Source of the DNA: Shewanella insulae
GTDB taxonomy: Bacteria; Pseudomonadota; Gammaproteobacteria; Enterobacterales; Shewanellaceae
Assembly: GCF_009831655.1 (NCBI RefSeq)
Contig: NZ_WRPA01000001.1
Coordinates: forward strand, 124,001-188,000
DNA length: 64,000 bases
Direction of reading: 5' to 3'
Within the stretch, counting starts at the first letter, position 1. Each line of letters opens with the position of its first letter. Positions 54,149 to 62,541 of the stretch are shown piece after piece. Under the pieces are notes generated by a model. It saw only the letters and a program-made list of their open reading frames with translations, was not told where the DNA came from and did no database searches. A program made the translations under genes and the position numbers.

Positions 54149-55606
54149 TTAAAGTAGCTCGAGTTGTTTCTTAGACTGTTTGAACTGACGGATCCTGGCC
54201 TCGATCTTGGCCAGCTGCAGCGGATTTTTCTCCGACAGACGGTAGGCAAAGTTAAGCTGATCTATGGCGCCGTCATAGTCGGCGGCCAGCGCCATGGTTT
54301 CTGCCTTGGCAAAATGCTCCATGGCACGATTGCCTGTCTGTTTATAGGCATCGCTTAGCAGTTGTAACGGCAGCTGATTCTGCTTATCGAGGAAGATCAT
54401 GTCTTCCAGCAGTGGGATGGCTTGCTTGGCCTGACCGTTTTCGATCAGCGCGTTGGCCAGGTTGATGTTAACCACCTGCGAGGTGGGCTTGAGCTTGCGC
54501 TCTTGCGTGAGCAGAGCGATCGCCTGTTGATGTTGATGGCGTTCCAGCAGGAGATCTGTCTTAGTGTCGATATAAAACAGGTTGTTGGGATCTTTTGCGA
54601 GCAGCTGGTCTATGATGACCTCAGATTCCTCTGCTTTCTCGGCGCGCAGCAGGGCGAGCGCCTTACCATACTGGGCCGCTTCCTCGAACTGGTAGCTATT
54701 CTTCCTCAGCTGGTCGTTAAACAGAGCCAGCGCCGCCTCTTCGCTGTAACTGGAGAAACGTACCTGGATGCGCGCCTTGGCGAGCTGAAAATCCAGGTTA
54801 TCGGCCACATATCTGTGGGGATACTGGGCCGCGCGGTTTCTGGCCTCGGCTATTCGTGATTCCGGCAAGGGGTGGGTCAGCAACATCTGTGGTGGCTTAG
54901 TCGTGAAGCGGTAGCGAGTGGCCAGCTTAGAGAAGAAATCGGCCGCACCGTTAGGATCGAAGCCTGCATCGACCAAGATCTGCATGCCGATCCGATCTGC
55001 CTCTTTTTCGTGCAGGCGGGTGTAGTTGATCTGCGCCTGAGTCGCTAAGGCCTGAGTGGTCGCCATGGCGGCCATTCCCACCTGAGGTGCGGCTATGGTG
55101 AGCAAGATAGCGCCGAGTAGGCCGGCTATGGTCGCCGGAGAACTCTTCTGTTGCGCCTCGAGAGAGCGCGCCAGGTGTCTCTGGGTAACGTGGGTGATCT
55201 CGTGGCCCAATACCGAGGCTATCTGGCTCTCGTTATCGGCGTTGAGAAACAATCCCGTATGCACGCCCACATGGCCGCCGAAGAAGGCGAAGGCGTTGAT
55301 CTCATCGTTTCTAAGCAGGAAGAAATAGAAGGGAGTCTTTACCCCAGTCGCATGGGCCACCAGACGGTTTCCCAGCTCGGTCAGGTATTGATTGAGTACG
55401 GGATCGTTAAGCATGGGGGCCGACGAGCGGATCACCCGCATGTAGGCATCGCCGTAGCTGTTTTCCTTCTCCAGGCTGAAGGTGTTCACCGCAGCGGTGC
55501 CGAGATCCGGTAGATCGTTGTTGGCAAAGCCTAGGGGGGCGATGGAGAACAGGGCCATCGACAAGGCGCCGGCAACCAGGGATTTTGCTTTATTCACTTT
55601 ACTCAA
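54149..55606 (-). CDS. bepA: Periplasmic metalloprotease/chaperone BepA
   Basis: An M48 metallopeptidase with TPR domain that helps assemble, or degrades, the LPS-transport barrel LptD in the outer membrane. The 485-residue protein has a signal peptide (cleavage after GFA near residue 28), zinc motif HEITH at 135-139 with the third ligand Glu in LHEKEADRIG, and a C-terminal TPR region (about 300-485). The start is TTG at 55606, with AAGGATAAG upstream; a GTG 9 bp later is an alternative. It precedes the arsC-like gene on the same strand and lies back to back with the TusA-like and perM genes. Confidence 0.94.
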   Translation of the reverse strand: MSKVNKAKSLVAGALSMALFSIAPLGFANNDLPDLGTAAVNTFSLEKENSYGDAYMRVIRSSAPMLNDPVLNQYLTELGNRLVAHATGVKTPFYFFLLRNDEINAFAFFGGHVGVHTGLFLNADNESQIASVLGHEITHVTQRHLARSLEAQQKSSPATIAGLLGAILLTIAAPQVGMAAMATTQALATQAQINYTRLHEKEADRIGMQILVDAGFDPNGAADFFSKLATRYRFTTKPPQMLLTHPLPESRIAEARNRAAQYPHRYVADNLDFQLAKARIQVRFSSYSEEAALALFNDQLRKNSYQFEEAAQYGKALALLRAEKAEESEVIIDQLLAKDPNNLFYIDTKTDLLLERHQHQQAIALLTQERKLKPTSQVVNINLANALIENGQAKQAIPLLEDMIFLDKQNQLPLQLLSDAYKQTGNRAMEHFAKAETMALAADYDGAIDQLNFAYRLSEKNPLQLAKIEARIRQFKQSKKQLELL

Positions 55607-55776
55607 ACTTATCCTTAGCGATCTATTGATAACTGGGTCTGCTTACTTTGAACCAAATCGAGTCAATTAGTTCAGTTTGCCTGGAACTCGTGGCAAAGGC
55701 GTTGCCACCAATGTCTGCTTGTGGTTTCACTGGAGACTTAGGATAATAGCCCGAGTTTGCCTTTAGCAAGATCATT

Positions 55777-55998
55777 ATGACTTTTATTGACTTAACCCAC
55801 TACCGATGTCCCCTGGCCTTAGTTAAGCTAAAGATGGCCCTCAAACAGCTACCAAGCGGCGAAGTGCTGAGAGTTATGCTTAAAGACAACGGCTCGCGCC
55901 AGGATGTCCCCAGGTTTCTAAACAAGGCCAACTGGCAATATGTTGAGTTACAAAATGATGCAGAGATCTTGGTGTTATCGATAACGCGAGGCGACTAA
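55777..55998 (+). CDS. TusA/SirA-family sulfur carrier-like protein
   Basis: A 73-residue alpha/beta protein. It opens with the family pattern FIDLTHYRCPLALVKLKMAL, in which the sulfur-carrying Cys is conserved (residue 11), but the usual CPxP motif is CPLA here, replacing the second Pro. The rest (GEVLRVMLKDNGSRQDVPRF) fits YedF/TusA-type folds. It may relay persulfide sulfur or may bind thiols only; the function is unknown. It stands between bepA (divergent) and perM, both conserved neighbours. Confidence 0.85.
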   Translation: MTFIDLTHYRCPLALVKLKMALKQLPSGEVLRVMLKDNGSRQDVPRFLNKANWQYVELQNDAEILVLSITRGD

Positions 55999-56167
55999 TT
56001 TTTACCCTTGGGGAGTTTCAAATATCGACCTTAACGAGTCTTTAGATAGAAATGAGTCTATAGATAGCAGAGGCGCCGATTAATTATTTTTCATGATGCT
56101 CGATGTTGCAGACCTAAGCGTTTAATTTACAGAGCGGTGGGTCTAGGTTTCTAAATAGGAAGAGTAG

Positions 56168-57268
56168 ATGTTTTCAGTCATTACCAATTGGTATAAAGAG
56201 AGATTTAGTGATCCCCAGGCGGTGACCCTGATGCTGATTTTGCTCGGGATCGCCCTGACTATCTATTTTGCCGGGGGACTCTTGGCTCCCTTGTTGGTCG
56301 CCTTGGTATTGGCATTTCTGCTCGAATGGCCGGTGGCGCAGATGGTTAAGATCGGCATCAATCGCACCACGGGAGCCTCCCTGGTACTCGTGTTGTTTGT
56401 GGGGGTGATGCTGCTGATCACCTTCGGTCTGGTGCCCAGCATCTGGCGCCAGGGGGTAGCTCTGGTGACGGACCTGCCTACCATGCTGGATAAAGGTTTC
56501 ATCACCCTCAAGGCCTTGGTGGAACAGTATCCGCAGTTTCTAAATGTCGAGCAGCTCGACGCCTCGGTCGGGGAACTCAAAAAGCTGCTGGATACTCAAC
56601 ACATATTGGATCTGGGTAAACAACTTATCGGCTACTCGGCCTCGCTTTTGGTACTCATGGTCTATGCCATCTTAGTGCCGCTGTTGGTGTTTTTCTTCCT
56701 CAAGGATAAAGATGAGCTGATCCGCGGCAGTAAGCGCTTCATTCCCGCCAACCGTGACCTGGCCCGTAAGGTGTGGCTGGAGATGAATCAGCAGATCTTT
56801 AACTACATTCGGGGCAAGGTGATCGAGATTGTGATCATAGGCGCCGCAAGTTATATCTTCTTCGCCATCATGGATCTGCGTTACGCCGCGCTGCTCGGGG
56901 TGTTAACCGGCTTCTCCGTATTGATCCCCTATGTGGGCGCAACCCTGGTGACACTGCCGATCGCTTTGGTGGCTTTCTTCCAATGGGGAATTAGTCCTGA
57001 ATTTGGTTACCTGATGCTGGGCTACGGCATCATTCAGGCGTTAGATGGTAACCTGCTGGTGCCGATTTTATTTTCCGATGCAGTGGATCTCCACCCAGTG
57101 TTTATTATTGCGGCGGTATTGGTTTTCGGCGGACTCTGGGGGGTCTGGGGCGTCTTCTTCGCCATTCCGCTCGCCTCCCTGGTGAAGGCTGTGGTCAATG
57201 CCTGGCCTAAAGCCGATAAGCCTGAGCAGGAAAAGCCTAAGACAGAGGCCGAGCAGGGCGCACTCTAA
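56168..57268 (+). CDS. perM: AI-2E family transporter, PerM
   Basis: A 366-residue inner-membrane protein of the AI-2E transporter superfamily, with about eight membrane spans (two near the N terminus at 20-80, the rest between 150 and 345) and a charged C-terminal tail. The conserved MVKIGINRTTGASLVLVL and LIPYVGATLVTLPIALVAFFQWG segments and the DGNLLVPILFSDAVDLHP signature mark the family. E. coli PerM is a putative permease of unproven substrate; relatives export autoinducer-2 or act as Na+/H+ antiporters. AGGAAGAG precedes the ATG at 56168. Confidence 0.9.
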   Translation: MFSVITNWYKERFSDPQAVTLMLILLGIALTIYFAGGLLAPLLVALVLAFLLEWPVAQMVKIGINRTTGASLVLVLFVGVMLLITFGLVPSIWRQGVALVTDLPTMLDKGFITLKALVEQYPQFLNVEQLDASVGELKKLLDTQHILDLGKQLIGYSASLLVLMVYAILVPLLVFFFLKDKDELIRGSKRFIPANRDLARKVWLEMNQQIFNYIRGKVIEIVIIGAASYIFFAIMDLRYAALLGVLTGFSVLIPYVGATLVTLPIALVAFFQWGISPEFGYLMLGYGIIQALDGNLLVPILFSDAVDLHPVFIIAAVLVFGGLWGVWGVFFAIPLASLVKAVVNAWPKADKPEQEKPKTEAEQGAL

Positions 57269-57284
57269 CCAGTATCCAAACGTT

Positions 57285-57310
57285 AAAGGAGCCGCGAGGC
57301 TCCTTTTTTA
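57285..57310 (+). terminator. Rho-independent terminator after perM
   Basis: AAAGGAGCC/GGCTCCTTT with loop GCGA and T run. The A run on the left makes it useful also to argP. Confidence 0.9.
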
Positions 57311-57340
57311 TGGTCAGTTTTTATAGAAAGTGTTTGCGAT

Positions 57341-58228
57341 TTATCTCAACGCCTGCTTGGCCGTTGCCGCCAGGGCGCGGTAGACCAAGGTCGTCTGCTT
57401 GGCCTTGATGTTCCAGTGTTGCCAGTAGAGGGGCACCTTCATGGTGCACTCTGGTGCGATCAGTTTTAACGCGCCGCTTTGCAGCAGGGGCTCGGCCTGA
57501 AGATGACCCACCAGGCCGTAACCCATACCCAGTAAGATAGCCTCCAGAAAGCTCTCGGAGGAGGGGATCTGGTGCTCGCGCCACTGCTCGGGCTCTATGG
57601 CAAAATGCTCCCCTAGAAACTTCTCATGCAGCTTATCTTTGGTGGAGAACACCACGGCCGGCGCCTGACGCAGACGGCTAGGGCTCACGCCATCGGCAAA
57701 ATAGTCCCGAATAAAGTCCTCTGTGGCCACGCACAGGTACTCCATCTGTCCAAGGTACTCGCTGGAGCAACCCGTTAGTGGCGCCTCTGTGGTGGTCACA
57801 CAGCCCACCGCCTCGCCGCTCTTGAGCAGATGGTGGGTGTATGATTCATCGTCGACAATCAGCTCCAGTAGCCAGCGATGGCGCTTAAACACTTCGGCGA
57901 GGGCGGGCAGAAACCAGGTGGCCAGGCTGTCGGCATTGACGGCTATCTTCACTACTGTGGGCAGCGATGGATCATCGGCGTCGATCTCGGCGCTGAGCTC
58001 ACTCTCTAAGAGGCTCACTTGGGCATAGTGTCTGAGCAGGCGTTTGCCCATAGGGGTGGCCTGTACCGGATTGCTGCGGATCAGCAGAGTCTGACCGACT
58101 CTCTCCTCTAGCGCCTTGATGCGCTGAGATACGGCGGACTGGGTGATAAACAGGGCCTTTGCGGCGCGCTCGAAGCCGCCTTCGGCGATCACCACGCTCA
58201 AGGCTTTCAGGTGGGCGTAATCCAGCAT
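57341..58228 (-). CDS. argP: LysR-type regulator ArgP (IciA)
   Basis: A LysR-family regulator that, bound to Arg or Lys, controls argO and other amino-acid genes in E. coli. The 295-residue protein has an N-terminal winged helix (AEGGFERAAKALFITQSAVSQRIKALE) and a C-terminal effector domain with the ArgP-like segment AVNADSLATWFLPALAEVF. The ATG at 58228 is chosen; a TTG at 58240 is in frame with no better support. It is divergent from argO, the expected target, across a 126-bp control region. Confidence 0.93.
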   Translation of the reverse strand: MLDYAHLKALSVVIAEGGFERAAKALFITQSAVSQRIKALEERVGQTLLIRSNPVQATPMGKRLLRHYAQVSLLESELSAEIDADDPSLPTVVKIAVNADSLATWFLPALAEVFKRHRWLLELIVDDESYTHHLLKSGEAVGCVTTTEAPLTGCSSEYLGQMEYLCVATEDFIRDYFADGVSPSRLRQAPAVVFSTKDKLHEKFLGEHFAIEPEQWREHQIPSSESFLEAILLGMGYGLVGHLQAEPLLQSGALKLIAPECTMKVPLYWQHWNIKAKQTTLVYRALAATAKQALR

Positions 58229-58258
58229 CGAAACATCCAAATCATCATTATAAGTTTG

Positions 58259-58284
58259 ACTAATGATACATTAAATTTATTAGT
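58259..58284. promoter_or_regulatory. argP-argO control region with inverted repeat
   Basis: ACTAAT (58259-58264) and ATTAGT (58279-58284) are inverted arms with a 14-nt spacer, in the middle of the divergent region. The layout resembles LysR-type T-N11-A sites. Specific ArgP binding is inferred only from context. Confidence 0.4.
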
Positions 58285-58354
58285 TGGGTTTATTTTTAGA
58301 AGATGGCTATGCTTGCGGCCTCATTATTCGTCGTGGTTTATCTGGAGTTTTCTC

Positions 58355-58978
58355 GTGCAAGCATTCATTCAAGGGATAGGCGTTGGTGGCAGCCTGATCA
58401 TCGCCGTTGGGGCGCAAAACGCCTTCGTATTAAAGCAGGGGTTAAAGCGCGCCCATTCGTTGCCTATCGCCGCCCTATGTTCTTTTATCGATGCCGTGAT
58501 GATCACCGCCGGTGTGGCAGGACTTGGCCATCTGATCCTGGCCTTTCCCTTAATCAAGGATATCGCCAGCCTTGGCGGCGCGGCCTTCTTGCTTGTCTAT
58601 GGCGCTCAGGCACTGCGTGCCTCGTTCAATGCCCAGGGCCTGGATACCGAGTCGACTCAGGGGGCGGACACCCTGCGCGCCGCGTTGTTGACGACACTGG
58701 GGATCAGTTTACTTAACCCTCATCTGTATCTGGATACTGTGGTCTTGCTGGGCAGCATCAGCACTCAGTTTGAGCAGCAAGACAGGCATATGTTTGGCGC
58801 CGGCGCCGTACTCGCGTCCTTCGTGTGGTTCTTCGCCTTGAGCCTGGGCGCCAGGTATCTCACTCCGCTGTTTAAGCAACCAAAGGCCTGGTGCTATTTA
58901 GACAGATTCATCTTTGTGACTATGTGGAGTATCGCGGCGGCGCTGCTGTGGCCCTACGTTAAGGCCATGATGGGCTAA
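58355..58978 (+). CDS. argO: LysE/ArgO family amino-acid exporter
   Basis: An inner-membrane exporter of arginine or lysine. The 207-residue product matches E. coli ArgO (211): start region IQGIGVGGSLIIAVGAQNAFVLKQGL, central NPHLYLDTVVLLGS and about six membrane spans. The start is GTG at 58355 with GGAG 6 bp upstream; a longer frame back to 58211 would overlap the argP start. Position opposite argP supports control by ArgP. Arg versus Lys preference cannot be read from sequence. Confidence 0.92.
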   Translation: MQAFIQGIGVGGSLIIAVGAQNAFVLKQGLKRAHSLPIAALCSFIDAVMITAGVAGLGHLILAFPLIKDIASLGGAAFLLVYGAQALRASFNAQGLDTESTQGADTLRAALLTTLGISLLNPHLYLDTVVLLGSISTQFEQQDRHMFGAGAVLASFVWFFALSLGARYLTPLFKQPKAWCYLDRFIFVTMWSIAAALLWPYVKAMMG

Positions 58979-59033
58979 TTGGTTGTTAAGCTGATTGGTT
59001 GATGGGCTAGTATTTAACGAATCTTTAGATAGT

Positions 59034-59061
59034 AAAAAAGCCGGCATTGCCGGCTTTTTTT
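59034..59061. terminator. Bidirectional terminator between argO and bcp
   Basis: AAAAAAGCCGGC/GCCGGCTTTTTT with loop ATT, between convergent genes. Confidence 0.94.
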
Positions 59062-59079
59062 ATCGAATGCTAACTGGCG

Positions 59080-59550
59080 TTAGCTGTTTTCTTGAATATA
59101 TTTCAAGACAACTTCGTGGTGGTCTTTGGTTTTGAATTTGTTGAAGATATGTTCGATGTTGCCGCTTTCATCGATAAGGAAAGAGGTGCGTACCACGCCC
59201 ATGTTTTCACGACCCATGAATTTCTTGAGTTGCCAAACACCATAAGCTTCGCATACGGCATGATCTTCGTCCGCGAGCAAGGTGAAGTTCAACTCCTGTT
59301 TGTTTGTGAAGTTTGTGAGCTTCTTCGGTGTATCAGGGCTAATTCCAATAATCACAACATTCAGTTCATCAAGCTCTGATTTAGTGTCCCTTAGCGCACA
59401 AGCTTGAACAGTACAACCAGGTGTAGAGGCTCTTGGGTAAAAGTAAACGAGAACTTTCTTGCCTTTAAAATCGGCAAGGGAAACTGATTCATCATTTTGG
59501 TTCTGTAGGGTAAAGTCGGGGGCCATTTCGCCCTGGGTTAAGGTTTTCAT
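59080..59550 (-). CDS. bcp: Thioredoxin-dependent peroxiredoxin Bcp
   Basis: Reduces peroxides with thioredoxin as donor. The 156-residue protein has the peroxidatic Cys46 in STPGCTVQAC and resolving Cys51, five residues apart as in E. coli Bcp, together with VLVYFYPR, LLADEDHAVCEAYGVW and RTSFLIDESG. It overlaps gcvR by 4 bp (ATGA-type coupling), the same pair as in E. coli. Confidence 0.96.
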   Translation of the reverse strand: MKTLTQGEMAPDFTLQNQNDESVSLADFKGKKVLVYFYPRASTPGCTVQACALRDTKSELDELNVVIIGISPDTPKKLTNFTNKQELNFTLLADEDHAVCEAYGVWQLKKFMGRENMGVVRTSFLIDESGNIEHIFNKFKTKDHHEVVLKYIQENS

Positions 59551-60101
59551 AGATCGTCCTTAGGTTGTGTTTCGATACCCTGCATACGTTCGATATGGCA
59601 GCTTAGGTTCATCTCTTCTGCGAGGGCGGCGATAGTTTGTTCGAGTTTTTCGATATCGACCTTCTCTGGCACGTTGATGGTTAAGAAGACATTCTGTACC
59701 GGCTCGCCGTCTGGGGTTTCCTCGGCGTGGGAGCGCACTGCGGCAAGATCCAGTGAGCGATCCGCCAGGAATTGGGTAATACGCTTCATGGTGCCGCGCT
59801 GGTCTGTACCGTTGAAGGTCACTTCGAGGCGAGACACATAGTTTGGCGGCGTGTGCTGGGAGCAGCGCTTCATTACCGTTAGCAGGCCGAGCTCGACACT
59901 CAGGGCGGGGAGGCTGGCTTCCATCTTAGTGATCGATGCCCATGCGCCTGAAATCATCATGATCAAGGTAAACTCACCGCCAAAGAGGGCCATACGGCTA
60001 TCGACGATATCGCAATCGCATTCGCTGGCTAGTCTGGCAAATTTACTGACGATACCAGGACGATCAGAACCCAGTGCGGTAACGACCAGATGATTGGACA
60101 T
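59547..60101 (-). CDS. gcvR: Glycine cleavage system transcriptional repressor GcvR
   Basis: An ACT-domain protein that binds GcvA to repress the glycine cleavage genes when glycine is scarce. The 184-residue protein has two ACT domains (about 5-80 and 92-172) with the starts LVVTALGSDRPGIVSKFARLA and RLEVTFNGTDQRGTMKRITQFL. The start at 60101 has a GGGGAA ribosome binding site. It is divergent from dapA across 243 bp and translationally coupled to bcp. Confidence 0.94.
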   Translation of the reverse strand: MSNHLVVTALGSDRPGIVSKFARLASECDCDIVDSRMALFGGEFTLIMMISGAWASITKMEASLPALSVELGLLTVMKRCSQHTPPNYVSRLEVTFNGTDQRGTMKRITQFLADRSLDLAAVRSHAEETPDGEPVQNVFLTINVPEKVDIEKLEQTIAALAEEMNLSCHIERMQGIETQPKDDL

Positions 60102-60344
60102 GAAATTCCCCCATTGATTGGTAACTCGTTGTACAAATAAGCGTCGATTGAATAATGTCGGCGTTTTTTAGGTGGCTTATGCTATCACAAGTAATCAGTT
60201 TTGAGATCCCTGTCGTGATAAAGAGTCAAACATTTGACCTATCGGCAGCGGTGTTATCATTCTCCGTGATCTAGGGATACTTATGCTTGTTTTTACCTGT
60301 GAGCATCAGTACCATAGCCAGTCCTGAATCCTTGGGGAAATCAC

Positions 60345-61229
60345 ATGATAAACGGAAGCATCGTAGCCTTAATCACACCCATGAATCGTGATGGCTCAGT
60401 CGATTATGCAAGTCTCGAGAAGTTGGTTGAGTACCATATTGAACAGGGTACTGACGCCATCGTTGCCGTCGGCACAACCGGCGAATCTGCCACTTTACCT
60501 CTTTCAGAACATATTGACGTGGTTGCCCACACGGTAAAATTTGCCGCGGGACGCGTCCCGGTGATCGGTGGTAATGGCGCAAACGCCACCGCCGAAGCGA
60601 TCGAGCTCACCAAGGCACAGGCCAACCTGGGCGTGGCCGCCATGTTAGGTGTGACGCCATACTATAACAAACCCTCGCCTAAGGGCCTGGTTGCCCACTA
60701 CAGCGCCGTTGCGGCCGCTACCGATATCCCACAAATTCTCTACAACGTGCCCGGCCGTACCTCTGTGGATATGTTGCCCGAAACCGTAGCTCAGTTGGTC
60801 GAAGTGCCAAACATCATAGGGGTGAAAGAGGCGACTGGCGATCTTAGTCGCGTGGCTAAACTGCGAGAGTTATGCGGTGATGACTTCATGCTCTACAGCG
60901 GCGATGATGCCACGGCCCGTGAATTCCTTTCCCTGGGTGGTAATGGTGTGATTTCCGTAGCCAACAACATAGTGCCTAAGCAGTTTAAGCTGATGTGTGA
61001 CGCGGCCCTCAAGGGCGATCTCGAAGCGGCCCTCAAGGCCGAGGCGCCAATGAAGGAGCTGTTCAGCGCGCTGTTTTGCGAGGCCAACCCGATTCCTGTG
61101 AAATGGGCTGCGCATCGCATGGGACTGATCAATCAGGGACATATTCGCTTACCGTTAACGGAACTTTCCGAGCAATATCATGGTCTGTTGCTAGAAGCGA
61201 TGAAGAATGCCGGAATAGAGGTTCAATAA
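60345..61229 (+). CDS. dapA: 4-hydroxy-tetrahydrodipicolinate synthase
   Basis: Condenses pyruvate with aspartate semialdehyde, the first committed step to lysine and mDAP. In the 294-residue (beta/alpha)8 protein, Schiff-base Lys161 ([11 protein letters not shown]), Tyr133 (ILYNVPGRT) and Thr44/Thr45 (GTTGES) all keep E. coli numbering. TTGGGGAAA upstream is the ribosome binding site. A TTGACC (60234-60239) and TATCAT (60255-60260) pair with a short 15-bp spacer may be its promoter. bamC begins 4 bp after the stop, as in E. coli. Confidence 0.97.
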   Translation: MINGSIVALITPMNRDGSVDYASLEKLVEYHIEQGTDAIVAVGTTGESATLPLSEHIDVVAHTVKFAAGRVPVIGGNGANATAEAIELTKAQANLGVAAMLGVTPYYNKPSPKGLVAHYSAVAAATDIPQILYNVPGRTSVDMLPETVAQLVEVPNIIGVKEATGDLSRVAKLRELCGDDFMLYSGDDATAREFLSLGGNGVISVANNIVPKQFKLMCDAALKGDLEAALKAEAPMKELFSALFCEANPIPVKWAAHRMGLINQGHIRLPLTELSEQYHGLLLEAMKNAGIEVQ

Positions 61230-61233
61230 TTAG

Positions 61234-62355
61234 ATGCTAAAGCAAGTCACCCCAATTCTACTGGTTGCCGCCGTAACGGCCTGCAGCACGCCTATCGACA
61301 GACGTCAGGCCAATGGCAATGACGAGTATGCCAATGTGACGGCTCAGCCCAAACTGGTGATCCCAGCAGGATTGAATCAGCCGAAGTACAACACAGAGTA
61401 TGATATCCCTGAGGTCGGCAGCAAGGTCGACAAGACACTTGTCGGCAAGAAGCTCGATATTCGTCCGCCGCTGCAGGTGCTGCCGATGGCAGAAGGTACC
61501 CATGTCGAGGAGTCGAGCGATAGCATCAAGATCGTGGTCGAGTCTATCGATAACGATATCGATCTACGCAACGAGATGTTCAGCATCTTGGATGAATATT
61601 TTAGTCGCCACGAGATCAAGATCCTCAAAGAGGACAGAGAAAGTGGTGTGATCGAAACCGATTGGATAGAAAATCAAGAGATTATCGATTCTTCTATGTG
61701 GGGTGCAGATGAAGTCTATTCGGTGCGTCAACGCTATCGCTTCAGCGTTAATGTGCGTCCACATGGCCGTAGCGGTAATCTTGCTATCGAATTAATTGAG
61801 CATGAAGAGAGCTTCGATGGTAAGGCGCAAGATATCCTGCTCACCGGCGAAGATAAGCGCCGCTACACTGTGGATATGCTCAACAACACCATCGCCTACA
61901 TGAGCGTCAAGCGTGCTAAGGCGATCAAGGCGAAACGCTTGCGTGAAAGTCTGGGTATCGATGTGGCTCTAGTGAAGGCGCCAGAAGTGGCCGAAAACGA
62001 AACGACAGAGCAAAGCTACTGGTTGGCGGATGCTGGCTACAGCCGCACCTGGGATCGCCTGCGTATCGTCTTGCCGGAAATGGGTTTCGAGATCGTCGAT
62101 TTGGATAGCAACAAAGGGCTTTACTATATCAATGTGAGTGACGATTCCGGTTTCTGGAGCTCGTTATGGAGCGATAAGAAGCTGCCGATCAAGGAAGGCT
62201 CTTATCGTCTACAGATAGAGCAGGACACTAACGATGAGACCAAGACCCGCATCTACCTTAAAGATAAGGAAGATAGTCCTGTGAGCAATGAAGTGGTCGA
62301 GGCTGTCTATGACGGTATGGCCGAGCTGATGAGCGAAGACCGTAAGGTCAGATAA
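61234..62355 (+). CDS. bamC: Outer-membrane assembly lipoprotein BamC
   Basis: A component of the Bam complex that folds beta-barrels into the outer membrane. The 373-residue protein has a lipoprotein signal with lipobox VTAC and lipidated Cys17. The disordered N-terminal arm that binds BamD (about 18-100) is followed by two helix-grip domains (about 100-225 and 255-365). It sits 4 bp after dapA, the conserved dapA-bamC pair, and ends in a terminator. Confidence 0.94.
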   Translation: MLKQVTPILLVAAVTACSTPIDRRQANGNDEYANVTAQPKLVIPAGLNQPKYNTEYDIPEVGSKVDKTLVGKKLDIRPPLQVLPMAEGTHVEESSDSIKIVVESIDNDIDLRNEMFSILDEYFSRHEIKILKEDRESGVIETDWIENQEIIDSSMWGADEVYSVRQRYRFSVNVRPHGRSGNLAIELIEHEESFDGKAQDILLTGEDKRRYTVDMLNNTIAYMSVKRAKAIKAKRLRESLGIDVALVKAPEVAENETTEQSYWLADAGYSRTWDRLRIVLPEMGFEIVDLDSNKGLYYINVSDDSGFWSSLWSDKKLPIKEGSYRLQIEQDTNDETKTRIYLKDKEDSPVSNEVVEAVYDGMAELMSEDRKVR

Positions 62356-62373
62356 TTTCAGTGATTCATTAAG

Positions 62374-62401
62374 AAAAGAGGCCGCTTGGCCTCTTTTTTT
62401 T
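62374..62401 (+). terminator. Rho-independent terminator after bamC
   Basis: AAAAGAGGCC/GGCCTCTTTT with loop GCTT and T run ends the dapA-bamC unit. Confidence 0.94.
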
Positions 62402-62541
62402 GCCTGTATACACAGCAAAAGACAGTAAGGCCAACCCCTGTTGGGTTAATCGGTTTTTGGATGGCGAGTCGGCAATCCATGCCATATAGTTAGTGGGACT
62501 GTCACACATAAGTTTGATGGAGCTAGTTAGCCGAGGTTGAG

